Shown: positions 25,600 to 33,059 of the stretch, one piece after another
Layout: each line of letters starts with the position of its first letter
Numbering within the stretch: the first letter of the stretch is position 1
DNA from: Thauera linaloolentis 47Lol = DSM 12138
Lineage (GTDB): Bacteria > Pseudomonadota > Gammaproteobacteria > Burkholderiales > Rhodocyclaceae
Direction of reading: 5' to 3'
DNA: 53,276 nt
NCBI RefSeq assembly: GCF_000310205.1
Contig: NZ_AMXE01000018.1
Location: forward strand, 1-53,276
Made by a program: the position numbers and the translations under genes
The notes under the pieces: generated by a model
What the model was told of the DNA's origin: nothing
The model's input: the letters and a program-made list of their open reading frames with translations, nothing else
Databases searched by the model: none

Positions 25600-26580
25600 T
25601 CAGATCACCTTGGCCTGCATCAGGTCGTGCGTGGTGAGTGCGCCGGCGAGGCCGCCGGCGGCGTCCAGCACCAGCAACTGGCTGATGCGCATGCGCTCCA
25701 TCAATTCCGCTGCTTCCGCGGCCAGCGCTTCGGGGCCGATCGAGCGCGGGTTGCGCGTCATCACGTCGGTCAGTTTCGTGCTGCGGACGTCGCAGCCCTT
25801 TTCCAGCGCGCGGCGCAGGTCGCCGTCGGTGAAGATGCCGATCGGGCGCGAATTCGCGTCGCAGACCGCGGTCATGCCCATGCCGCCGGCGGTCATGGCC
25901 AGCAGTGCCTGGGTCAGCGGCGCGTCGGCTGCCACCATGGGCACGACATCGGCGGCGCGCATGACGTCGCCGACGTGCGTCAGCAGGCGCCGGCCGAGCG
26001 CGCCGCCGGGGTGCGAGCGGGCGAAATCGTCGGCGCCGAAGCCGCGTGCGTCGAGCAGGGCGACCGCCAGGGCATCGCCCAGGGCCAGCGCGGCCGTGGT
26101 GCTGGCGGTGGGCGCGAGGTTGAGCGGACAGGCTTCTTCGGCGACGGCGGCCTCGAGATGGATGTCGGCCTGCTGCGCCAGCGGCGATTCCGGGCGGCCG
26201 GTGATCGATATCAGCCGCGCGCCCTGACGCTTGACCAGGGGCACGATGGTCAGCACTTCCTCGCTGGTGCCCGAGTTCGAAAGCGCAATCACCACGTCCT
26301 CGGGGGTGATCATGCCCATGTCGCCGTGTGCGGCCTCGGCCGCGTGCACGAAATAGGCGGGCGTGCCGGTGCTGGCCAGCGTGGCGGCGAGCTTGCGCGC
26401 GATGTGGCCGGACTTGCCGATGCCGGTGACGATGACGCGCCCGCGCCGCCGCAGGATGAGCTCGACCGCACACTCGAACTCGGCCCCCAGGCGGTCGGCC
26501 AGGGCGGATACCGCTGCGGCCTCGATTCGAAGGACGCGGCGCGCAAGCGCGAGGGTGGGGCTTTCGGGGGCTTGGGTCAT
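25600..26580 (-). CDS. kdsD: Arabinose-5-phosphate isomerase KdsD
   Basis: The 326-residue enzyme converts ribulose-5-phosphate to arabinose-5-phosphate for Kdo synthesis. An N-terminal SIS sugar-isomerase domain (VIVTGIGKSGHIARKLAATL, VIALSNSGTSEEVLTIVPLV) ends with the conserved ARSHPGGALGRRLL, whose His is catalytic. Two CBS domains occupy about residues 205-326. An in-frame start at 26649 would add residues not typical of the family; ATG 26580 is preferred. The usual next gene, kdsC, is missing: lptC begins right at the stop. Confidence 0.95.
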   Translation of the reverse strand: MTQAPESPTLALARRVLRIEAAAVSALADRLGAEFECAVELILRRRGRVIVTGIGKSGHIARKLAATLASTGTPAYFVHAAEAAHGDMGMITPEDVVIALSNSGTSEEVLTIVPLVKRQGARLISITGRPESPLAQQADIHLEAAVAEEACPLNLAPTASTTAALALGDALAVALLDARGFGADDFARSHPGGALGRRLLTHVGDVMRAADVVPMVAADAPLTQALLAMTAGGMGMTAVCDANSRPIGIFTDGDLRRALEKGCDVRSTKLTDVMTRNPRSIGPEALAAEAAELMERMRISQLLVLDAAGGLAGALTTHDLMQAKVI

Positions 26581-26681
26581 TGGGGGCGGGCGTCGCTGCT
26601 TCAGGCTGGAGACTGTCGGTCGCGCATATCGCCGATGCAGTGCTGACATGCATTTGCGCCGCGCCGGCGAAGACGCGCAAT

Positions 26682-26690
26682 TGTATAACA
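26682..26690 (-). promoter_or_regulatory. Candidate extended -10 element for the kdsD-lptC-lptA operon
   Basis: Minus-strand TGTTATACA is a TG-extended -10 sequence 102 bp from the kdsD start in the 184-bp gap after the pilin operon. No strong -35 is present, as is common for extended -10 promoters. The rest of the gap (26691-26764) is GC-rich with no clear terminator. Confidence 0.4.
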
Positions 26691-26764
26691 GTCGGAGCGC
26701 CGCCCGGCGCCGGGGAAACGGCCGGATGCCTCGCCCCCGCCGCCCCGCCGCTTGCCGGGAGGGG

Positions 26765-27403
26765 CTACAGGCTGGCGCAGACGGTATAGCTGGCGTTGTC
26801 GTCCAGGGGGTTGTCGGTGGAGACGATGATGAGCGAGCCGCCGCTGTCGCTGCCCGCGCGCATCGAGCCGGCGGCCGGGTCGCCGTCGTCCAGTGCCAGG
26901 TCGAGCTGGCGCACGAGCTTGCCCGGGATGCCGCCCGAGCAGCTCAGGATGGCGCCGCGAATGCCGAGCAGGTTGCCGCCGCGCTGGACGCCGAGGCGTC
27001 CGCCCACCGCATTGCGCGGCAGGTAGCCGGCGTTGTCCGTGTCGCTGCTGCCGGTCGCCAGATCGGCCAGGCGCACGTGCTGCCAGAAGCGGAAGGATTC
27101 GCTGTCGGCAGCGTCGTCCCAGTTGCCGTCGATCACGCCGTTGCCATCGCCTTGCCCGGTGCACTCGCCGCTGTCCGGGCACAGGTGCAAGCGTGCGCGG
27201 GCGTCGTCTCCCGGCAGGGCGCGGAAGCGGTCCTGGTAGGCGTGGACCAGTGTCGGCAAGGTGCGGAAGTCCTGGGCGAGGTTCTTGACCTTGGCGCTGT
27301 CGATCAACTCCTGGCCCTTGAGCACGCCGCCCAGCAGCAGGCCGACGATCAGCAGCACGATTGCGATTTCGACGAGGGTGAAGCCTTGTTGACGGGGTTT
27401 CAT
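26765..27403 (-). CDS. Type IV prepilin-like protein, candidate main pilin of the filament system
   Basis: The 212-residue protein begins MKPRQQGFTLVEIAIVLLIV: a prepilin leader with the peptidase site after Gly7, Phe at +1 and Glu at +5, followed by the hydrophobic assembly helix (to about residue 30). The stretch KGQELIDSAKVKNLAQDF continues the helix. The globular part has YQDRFRALPGDDARA, two pairs of Cys and DGNWDDAADSESFRFWQHVR, a pattern of large bacterial prepilins. It is the last gene of the nine-gene filament operon, 37 bp after the preceding prepilin. Major or minor role cannot be decided from sequence. Confidence 0.85.
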   Translation of the reverse strand: MKPRQQGFTLVEIAIVLLIVGLLLGGVLKGQELIDSAKVKNLAQDFRTLPTLVHAYQDRFRALPGDDARARLHLCPDSGECTGQGDGNGVIDGNWDDAADSESFRFWQHVRLADLATGSSDTDNAGYLPRNAVGGRLGVQRGGNLLGIRGAILSCSGGIPGKLVRQLDLALDDGDPAAGSMRAGSDSGGSLIIVSTDNPLDDNASYTVCASL

Positions 27404-27440
27404 GCGCGATGCCTCCGGTAACGGGGTTGGAAGAACGGGA

Positions 27441-28151
27441 TTACAGGCGCCCGGCCTGGGCGAGGCGGGCGATCAGCAGCGGACGGCCGATCCACACCAG
27501 CAGGTCGTCGAAGCCGGCGGTGGGCTCGCCTGCCTGGTACTCGGGATGGGTGGCGGAGTAGCTGGCATTGCGCCCGTCGGCGCCGCGGTTGGCGCCAGCC
27601 GAGAACACGAGTGCGACCGCTTGCGAATCGCTGGTGGTGATGCGGCGGCCGTCGTGCGCGTAGATCTGCAGCCCGTCCGCCGGCATGCGTTCCGGCGTGA
27701 TGAGGTGGTCGCTGAAGCTGCGGTCGACCCGGTAGCGCCAGTGGCCACCCCAGCCGTCGCCGGCCTGCAGGCGCTCGCCGCCCCAGGCATCGGTGGCGGG
27801 CATGCCCAGCGTGCGCCACGGCAGAATGCCCTCGACCGCCGTGTCGCAGGGCGGAGGGGCTTCCTGGCCGTAGCCGGGCTGGGCCGGGTCCGCCTCGATG
27901 CTGGGGCAGGGCAGGCGGCCGTGGATGATGGCGAAGCCGGTCAGCGCCTGCTGGATGTCGCGCAGGCGTTCGATCGTCGTCTGGCGGTCGCGGGCCTCCA
28001 TGCGGCTGCCGAGCGGAACCAGCAGGCTGCCCGAAAGCAGCGTGAGGATGACGAGTACCACCGCCAGTTCGGCGAGGGTGAAGCCGGCCTGGCACGATCC
28101 GGAAAGCGTGCGCGACGGGGGCGGCCCGGGGGGTATGTTCAGTTCAGGCAT
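27441..28151 (-). CDS. Prepilin-like protein with LPCP/LPWRTLG signature
   Basis: The 236-residue protein has a 22-residue leader ending CQAG before FTLAELAVVLVILTLLSG, a full prepilin motif with Glu at +5. After the helix comes the domain signature GRLPCPSIEADPAQPGYG, EGILPWRTLGMPATDAWGG and GGHWRYRVDRSFSDHL, shared with the larger protein encoded just upstream. The C-terminus (AGANRGADGRNASYSATHPE, FDDLLVWIGRPLLIARL) is also mirrored there. It is likely a minor or alternative pilin. It overlaps the upstream gene by 13 bp. Confidence 0.85.
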   Translation of the reverse strand: MPELNIPPGPPPSRTLSGSCQAGFTLAELAVVLVILTLLSGSLLVPLGSRMEARDRQTTIERLRDIQQALTGFAIIHGRLPCPSIEADPAQPGYGQEAPPPCDTAVEGILPWRTLGMPATDAWGGERLQAGDGWGGHWRYRVDRSFSDHLITPERMPADGLQIYAHDGRRITTSDSQAVALVFSAGANRGADGRNASYSATHPEYQAGEPTAGFDDLLVWIGRPLLIARLAQAGRL

Positions 28152-29374
28152 CGGACGACGTCCTGGGTGGCGGGGCGCCGCGGGTCGGAGATCCGGAATC
28201 CGGGGGCGCCATGGAACTCGGGGATGCCGAGTGCGAAGTGCTGCGGGTTGTCGCCTTCGAGGTATTGCGTGATGTCGGCCCGATCGGCGGGAGTATTGCG
28301 CTGCTGGCGGCCGTTGCCGTCGCGGATGCGCTCGCCGCCGAACAGCAGTACGGCGCGGCAGCTTTCCGAGTGTGGGCGGGTCGAGTCGATGAAGCCGATG
28401 CATGCGCTGCCGTCGCTGCACAGGGCGATGTGGAACTGGTCGCGCCAGTTGTCGTGGGCCGCGGCGGCGGGGGCGGGCACGCCCAGTTCCGCGGCCGAAG
28501 GAAGTCCGCCGGTCAACAGCAGGCCGCCGGGCGTCGCGTGCGCATGCCGGGCGAGGAGCACGGTATCGGCGAGCCGCGTGGCCAGATGCTGTGCGGCGAT
28601 TTCGCCGATGCGGTCGATGTAGGTGGCGAAGTCGCTGCGCCGGCGCAGGGCGTCGTACAGGTCGTCTACGCCCAGCCAGGCGATGAGATCGTTGCGCGCG
28701 GGGCTGCCGATGCTTCCTTGCCGGACAGGCAGCGTAGCGCCGGAGGCGAGGCCGGTGCCGGCTTCGACGAAGGCGTCGAAGTCGTTCGCGGCGCTGTCGG
28801 TGCCGGCGCAGGGGGCGCTGCTGCCGCTGTTGCGATGCTGGCCGTCGAGCGGCGGACCGGGGGCGAGGATCACCGCGATGGCGAGGCCGTTCGGCGATGC
28901 GGCGGGCAAGGCCGCGCCGTCGTCGCCCTGCAGGGCGAACTGGCCCGGGCTGTCCCAGTTGAGCGATGTGGCCTTCGGGTTGTGCTTGACGCTGGCTGCG
29001 ACGGCGTACCACAGGCATTCTCCCCAGCCGTCGCGCAGTTCGGGAAGGGCGAGGGTTCGCCAGGGCAGTCGCCCGGCTGCCGACAGGCCGCGAGCGCCGC
29101 AGGCGCCGAGCGTGGTCGAGCCCGTGTTGCCGGCATCCGGGCAGGGCAGGTAGCCATAATCCTGGCCGTCATGGCTTTCGCCGTAGCTGATCGCGTAGCC
29201 GAGCAAGGCCTCGCGCGCCTGCGACAGCGCCGAGATGCTGCGCGCCTGGGCCTGGGCACGAAAGCGCGCGTCGAGCCCGCCGTGGGCGAGCAGCCCGCCG
29301 GCGCCGAGCAGGATGGCGAGCGCGAGGGCGGCGATCAGGCCGTGGCCGGAGGCCCGCGTGTGCGTGCGCCTCAT
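28139..29374 (-). CDS. Large prepilin-like protein, paralogous to its downstream neighbour
   Basis: The 411-residue protein has a short leader, then HGLIAALALAILLGAGGLLA (residues 11-30), which resembles a pilin helix but lacks Glu at +5, as in GspK- or PilX-type minor pilins. The globular part contains YGYLPCPDAGNTGSTTLGAC, SAAGRLPWRTLALPELRDGW and GECLWYAVAASVKHNP, the same signature as the 236-residue neighbour, plus a long C-terminal extension with several Cys and ending VVRCLN. It may sit at the filament tip, as minor pilins without Glu5 often do. The family is known only from gene context. Confidence 0.8.
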   Translation of the reverse strand: MRRTHTRASGHGLIAALALAILLGAGGLLAHGGLDARFRAQAQARSISALSQAREALLGYAISYGESHDGQDYGYLPCPDAGNTGSTTLGACGARGLSAAGRLPWRTLALPELRDGWGECLWYAVAASVKHNPKATSLNWDSPGQFALQGDDGAALPAASPNGLAIAVILAPGPPLDGQHRNSGSSAPCAGTDSAANDFDAFVEAGTGLASGATLPVRQGSIGSPARNDLIAWLGVDDLYDALRRRSDFATYIDRIGEIAAQHLATRLADTVLLARHAHATPGGLLLTGGLPSAAELGVPAPAAAAHDNWRDQFHIALCSDGSACIGFIDSTRPHSESCRAVLLFGGERIRDGNGRQQRNTPADRADITQYLEGDNPQHFALGIPEFHGAPGFRISDPRRPATQDVVRCLN

Positions 29375-29841
29375 TCGGGCTGCCTCGCGTCCTGCTCGTC
29401 TGCGGCCAGCGGCGCCTGGGCGGGGGGCGTGTCCGCAGGCGGCTGCCAGGCGTCGCCGGTGCGCAGCCGTTCACGCGGGCTGTGTCGCGGAATCAGCTCC
29501 AGGGCGGGAAACGGCGCCGCACGCAGCGCCTGGGGCAGCGGGCCCGGCGTTCCGTCCAGCCAGAGCGTGAGCGCTCCGCTCGACTGGCGCACGAGGCCGT
29601 CGATGCGTCGCGGCGGTGGTGCGGCGGGCATCGGTCTTGCCACGACCGCCGCGGGGGGCGCGGAGGGGAGCGGCGGTTCGTCCAGGATGCGGCGTTCGTC
29701 GGGTGTGAAGAACAGGCGGCCGAGGCCGGCCTCGGTAGCCGCATCGGGGAGGGCGCTCGTTGCGGCGCCGGCCGGCGCCACGATGGCCGCGGCCAGGAGC
29801 AGAGCCGTGCGGGCAGGGGGACGATGCCTGGGGTGCGTCAT
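29371..29841 (-). CDS. Small periplasmic protein of the filament operon (PilP/MshK-like position)
   Basis: The 156-residue protein has a signal peptide (TALLLAAAIVAPAGAATSA) and a mature Pro-rich region. A conserved-looking RLFFTPDERRILDEP precedes a short beta-rich part (RRIDGLVRQSSGALTLWLDG), similar to the strand-turn-strand of PilP and GspC HR domains. Place in the operon after the PilO-like gene is where pilP or mshK stands. It overlaps both neighbours by 4 bp. The PilP-like role is inferred from context and this short motif. Confidence 0.65.
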   Translation of the reverse strand: MTHPRHRPPARTALLLAAAIVAPAGAATSALPDAATEAGLGRLFFTPDERRILDEPPLPSAPPAAVVARPMPAAPPPRRIDGLVRQSSGALTLWLDGTPGPLPQALRAAPFPALELIPRHSPRERLRTGDAWQPPADTPPAQAPLAADEQDARQPE

Positions 29842-30428
29842 CGCGAAGCCTCCCGGGTCGCCACGGAAAGCGTCAGCCAGTCGAGCCGGCAGCGGGCATG
29901 CACGCGTTTGGCCGCGTCCTCGCCACGGCGCGCCAGCGTGCAGCCGCGGGGCAGGATCAGTGCGCCGCGCATGGAAGCCAGCGCGTCGATCAGCGCCGGG
30001 AGCCGGCCTTCATGCCGGAGTGCGGCGTCGATTTCCAGGCGATGGGAGATGAGGAGGACGCCGTTCGTGTCCTCCAGCAGCCGTGCAGGGGCGAAGCGGA
30101 GCGTGTCGCCGCCGATGCCCTGCCGTATCTGGATGCGTGACGCCCCGGCGGTCCAGGCCGAGGGATCGGGCGGCTGCATCGCGCCTGCGGAGGCCAGGGC
30201 TTTCCAGCGTTCGAGCGCGGGCTGCAGTTCGTGCTGTTGCTGCCGCAGCGCCTCCATCTCGGCCATGAGGCCGGCATGCCAGCGCTGCGTCGCCGACAGC
30301 GTCGCCAGGGCTTCGTCTCGCGCACCGCTTGACCAGGACGCGGCGCCGATGCCGCCAGCCGCGAGTGCTGCGGCCAGCAGCAGGGCGGGGACGGGGGGCG
30401 GCGAGGGGGCGGTTCGTACGGGGTTCAT
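29838..30428 (-). CDS. PilO/MshJ-like inner-membrane assembly protein
   Basis: The 196-residue bitopic protein has a cytoplasmic N-terminus (MNPVRTAPSPPPV), one membrane helix (ALLLAAALAAGGIGAASW), a periplasmic coiled coil (LSATQRWHAGLMAEMEALRQ on to about residue 75), and a small globular end (RLEIDAALRHEGRLPALIDA). This resembles PilO and MshJ, which form the inner-membrane alignment complex with PilN. ATG 30428 overlaps the upstream gene by 4 bp. Confidence 0.7.
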   Translation of the reverse strand: MNPVRTAPSPPPVPALLLAAALAAGGIGAASWSSGARDEALATLSATQRWHAGLMAEMEALRQQQHELQPALERWKALASAGAMQPPDPSAWTAGASRIQIRQGIGGDTLRFAPARLLEDTNGVLLISHRLEIDAALRHEGRLPALIDALASMRGALILPRGCTLARRGEDAAKRVHARCRLDWLTLSVATREASR

Positions 30429-31846
30429 CGGTGCGGTCCTTGCGTATGGCCCAGTGGCAGGAGCAGCTCGACATGGGCGTCGCCCCCGCTGCCGATGCGC
30501 AGGCCGATGTCCTGCGCGCCCGTTGCCGAGAGGCGGGCGATGAAGGCGTCGAGGGCGGCGTTGCCGGCGGCGTCCATCCGGGGCTGCCGGGCCGTGTCCG
30601 CAGAGAGGCTCAGCTTCACCTGGGCGAAGGCCTGCCTTGTGTCGCCGGTGGGCGAGGCCGACCAGTCCAGGGTCTGCAGGGCAAGCCCCGGGCTGTGGTC
30701 GAGGATGGCCGCCATCGGGCCGAGGACGGCGAGTGGCGCGACCGCCGCGCTGCGTTCGCGGGTGACCAGGCGCATGCTGTGGATGATCTGCGCGGGCGGC
30801 GCGTCCAGGTCTGCATGTCCGGCTTCCACTGCGGCGCGCTCGCGCTGCAGGCGGCCGATGTCGCGCTCCAGTGCGGTGTTCCGCTCGCGCGCTTCCTGTG
30901 CTGCCTTCCAGTCGAGGCCGGCCATGCCCGCCCCGCCGATGAACAGCAGCAGCCCGGCGCCAAGCGTGAAGGAAAGAGCGCGGCGCGGATGCGTCGCTGC
31001 GCCATGGCCGGAATCGGGCCAGCCCAGGCGCCGCGGGGCCCGCGCCAGCCAGCGCAGTAGCAAGGCGCTGCTGTCCGTGGCGGGGGTATCGGCCAGGGGG
31101 GGGCCGAGTTCCGCCGGATCGAGATGCCGCAGCGAGGTGCCGCCGGGGGGCGGAGGGGCATCGCCGGCCACCGTCGCTGGGGCGAGCACGACGACTTGTA
31201 TGCGCTCGCCGCGGCCGGGCTGGATGGAACTGGCGTAGTGCAGCGTGCGATCGACTTCCGCCCGCCATTCCGTGTCCTGCAGCGAGGTTTCGGCGCTGAA
31301 GCCTTCCACCAGCCGTGACAGCCGCGCCCTGCGGCCTTCGGCCAGGGTCAGGCGCATGCCTGCGCGGCTGAAGCTGACGACCAGGCCGGGGTCGCTCGGC
31401 AGGAAATGGGCGATCAGTTCGCTGGCCGGGACCAGCCGTTCGCCTGCAAGCCCGGCGTCGTGCAGGACGGCTATCCAGGCCTCGATTCTCGCGGGACGGG
31501 CGAGGCCGCTGAACAACACCTGCTCGGTATTGGCCTGGCGGTCGACGGCGAGTGTCTCGGCCTTTGCGTAGGCGGGTTGCGGGTACCACGTGGCGAGGCG
31601 CCGCGAGACCAGGGCGCGGCGGTCGGCGCCGCGCACGCGAGGCAGTGTCTCGAGCTCGTGGCTTTCATCGGGCAGGTCCGCCAGGATGCGGTAGCGGGCC
31701 TTGCGGTGCCGTCCCTTCAGCCATTCGGCGAAGGTGTGCCGTTCGCCTTCGCCGAATGCGGCGAGGCGGACGATCGCATGTTCATGGCACTGGAACGCTT
31801 CCAGGCCGAGCGCATCGATACGGAGCAGGATCGGGGGGGTCGGCAT
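30425..31846 (-). CDS. PilM/PilN-like fusion protein (MshI/GspL-type)
   Basis: The 473-residue protein combines a cytoplasmic N-terminal half (about 1-290) resembling the actin-like PilM/GspL fold with a membrane helix near residues 300-320 (LSFTLGAGLLLFIGGAGMAG). A PilN-like coiled coil follows (QEARERNTALERDIGRLQRE), and then a ferredoxin-like periplasmic domain. It would tie the ATPase to the periplasmic alignment complex. The usual single genes pilM and pilN are absent, which supports a fusion. ATG 31846 is chosen as the upstream frame is low-complexity and lies in the platform gene. Confidence 0.75.
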   Translation of the reverse strand: MPTPPILLRIDALGLEAFQCHEHAIVRLAAFGEGERHTFAEWLKGRHRKARYRILADLPDESHELETLPRVRGADRRALVSRRLATWYPQPAYAKAETLAVDRQANTEQVLFSGLARPARIEAWIAVLHDAGLAGERLVPASELIAHFLPSDPGLVVSFSRAGMRLTLAEGRRARLSRLVEGFSAETSLQDTEWRAEVDRTLHYASSIQPGRGERIQVVVLAPATVAGDAPPPPGGTSLRHLDPAELGPPLADTPATDSSALLLRWLARAPRRLGWPDSGHGAATHPRRALSFTLGAGLLLFIGGAGMAGLDWKAAQEARERNTALERDIGRLQRERAAVEAGHADLDAPPAQIIHSMRLVTRERSAAVAPLAVLGPMAAILDHSPGLALQTLDWSASPTGDTRQAFAQVKLSLSADTARQPRMDAAGNAALDAFIARLSATGAQDIGLRIGSGGDAHVELLLPLGHTQGPHR

Positions 31847-31859
31847 GGCTGGATCCGGT

Positions 31860-33059
31860 TCAGACCGGGAGGCGGGTGATGATGTCGTAGATGGGGCCGA
31901 GCACCGCGGTGGCGATCCACAGCAGCAGGCCACCCATCGCCAGCGTCAGCGCGGGCTCGATCGCGGCCTGCAGGCGGCCGACTGCGTCGGCGACGTCGCG
32001 CCGGTAGATCGTGGCGACATTGCCCAGCGCGCGGTCCAGGCCGCCCGTCTGTTCGCCGACCTTGAGCATGCGTTCGACCAGCGGCGGGAACAGGCCGCTG
32101 GCACCGAAGGCGGCCGAGACGGTATGGCCTTGCTCGATCTGGTGGCTGGCGTGGCGCAGGGCGTCGCGCAGGGCGAGGTTGCCGGCGGCGTCCTGGGTGA
32201 TGCGCAGGGCGTCGATGATCGTGATGCCGGAGGCGTAGAGCGTGGCGAGGACGCCGGCGAAGCGGGCGAGGGCGAGCTTGGTCTGGATTTCGCCGGCGAT
32301 CGGGAGGCGCAGCAGCAGGCGGTGCAGGCGCGTGCGGGCGGACTCCGAGCGCGCCAGCGTCCAGCGCGCGCCGCCGAATGCCAGCGCGGCGATACCGAGC
32401 AGGGCCCACCAGGCCTGCGTCACCAGGTGCGACAGGCCGATGAGCAGGCGTGTCTGCAGCGGCAGTGTCTGGCCGCTGCTGCGGAACAGCTTTTCCAGTT
32501 CGGGTACCACGTGGACGAGGGCGACGACGAGGGCGAGCAGCATCAGGAAGGCCACGATCGCGGGGTAGATGGCGATGCGGCGGGCGTAGCCGACGAGTTC
32601 GTCTTCGTGTTCGAGCGCGGCGCCGATGTCACGCACCGCTTCGGGCAGGCGGCCGGCCTGTTCCCCCGCCCGCAGCAGGGCGACGGTGGCGGACGGGAAT
32701 ACGGCCGGCTGGCGGGCAGCGGCCTCGGACATCGGCTGGCCGCGCTCGATGTCGGCGAGCAGCGTCGCGACCACCATGCGCATGCGCGGATGCGTGGTGG
32801 CGTCGCGCAGCGCGCCCAGGCTTTCGAAGGGCGGTACGCCGGCCGCCAGCAGTTGCTCGAGGTGGAAGCAGAAGTGGATCAGTTCGCGGCGTGGAAGGCG
32901 CCGGCCGGGCAGGCCGGGCGTGCGCCGTGGCTCGCCGTTGATGAAGACGAGGCCCTGGCCCAGCAGCCGGGTTTCCAGGTCGGAGAGGTCTGCCGCGTCC
33001 AGGTCGCCGCGGAGCATGCGGCCGTCGGCCGCCATCGCCCGGTAACGGTAGGTTCTCAT
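31860..33059 (-). CDS. GspF/PilC-type inner-membrane platform protein
   Basis: The 399-residue protein has two repeated T2SSF domains, the first with FCFHLEQLLAAGVPPFESLG and ALLRAGEQAGRLPEAVRDIG and the second with LARFAGVLATLYASGITIID and ERMLKVGEQTGGLDRALGNV. Membrane helices follow each, the last LTLAMGGLLLWIATAVLGPI. It transmits ATPase motion to pilin extraction. An in-frame start at 33413 would lie deep in the ATPase gene; ATG 33059 overlaps the ATPase stop by 4 bp. Confidence 0.93.
   Translation of the reverse strand: MRTYRYRAMAADGRMLRGDLDAADLSDLETRLLGQGLVFINGEPRRTPGLPGRRLPRRELIHFCFHLEQLLAAGVPPFESLGALRDATTHPRMRMVVATLLADIERGQPMSEAAARQPAVFPSATVALLRAGEQAGRLPEAVRDIGAALEHEDELVGYARRIAIYPAIVAFLMLLALVVALVHVVPELEKLFRSSGQTLPLQTRLLIGLSHLVTQAWWALLGIAALAFGGARWTLARSESARTRLHRLLLRLPIAGEIQTKLALARFAGVLATLYASGITIIDALRITQDAAGNLALRDALRHASHQIEQGHTVSAAFGASGLFPPLVERMLKVGEQTGGLDRALGNVATIYRRDVADAVGRLQAAIEPALTLAMGGLLLWIATAVLGPIYDIITRLPV

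Noticed and set aside
24488-26680. A 730-residue frame extending lptA upstream through lptC and kdsD
   Set aside because: lptC and kdsD are clear in another frame; the true lptA start with signal peptide is at 25024.
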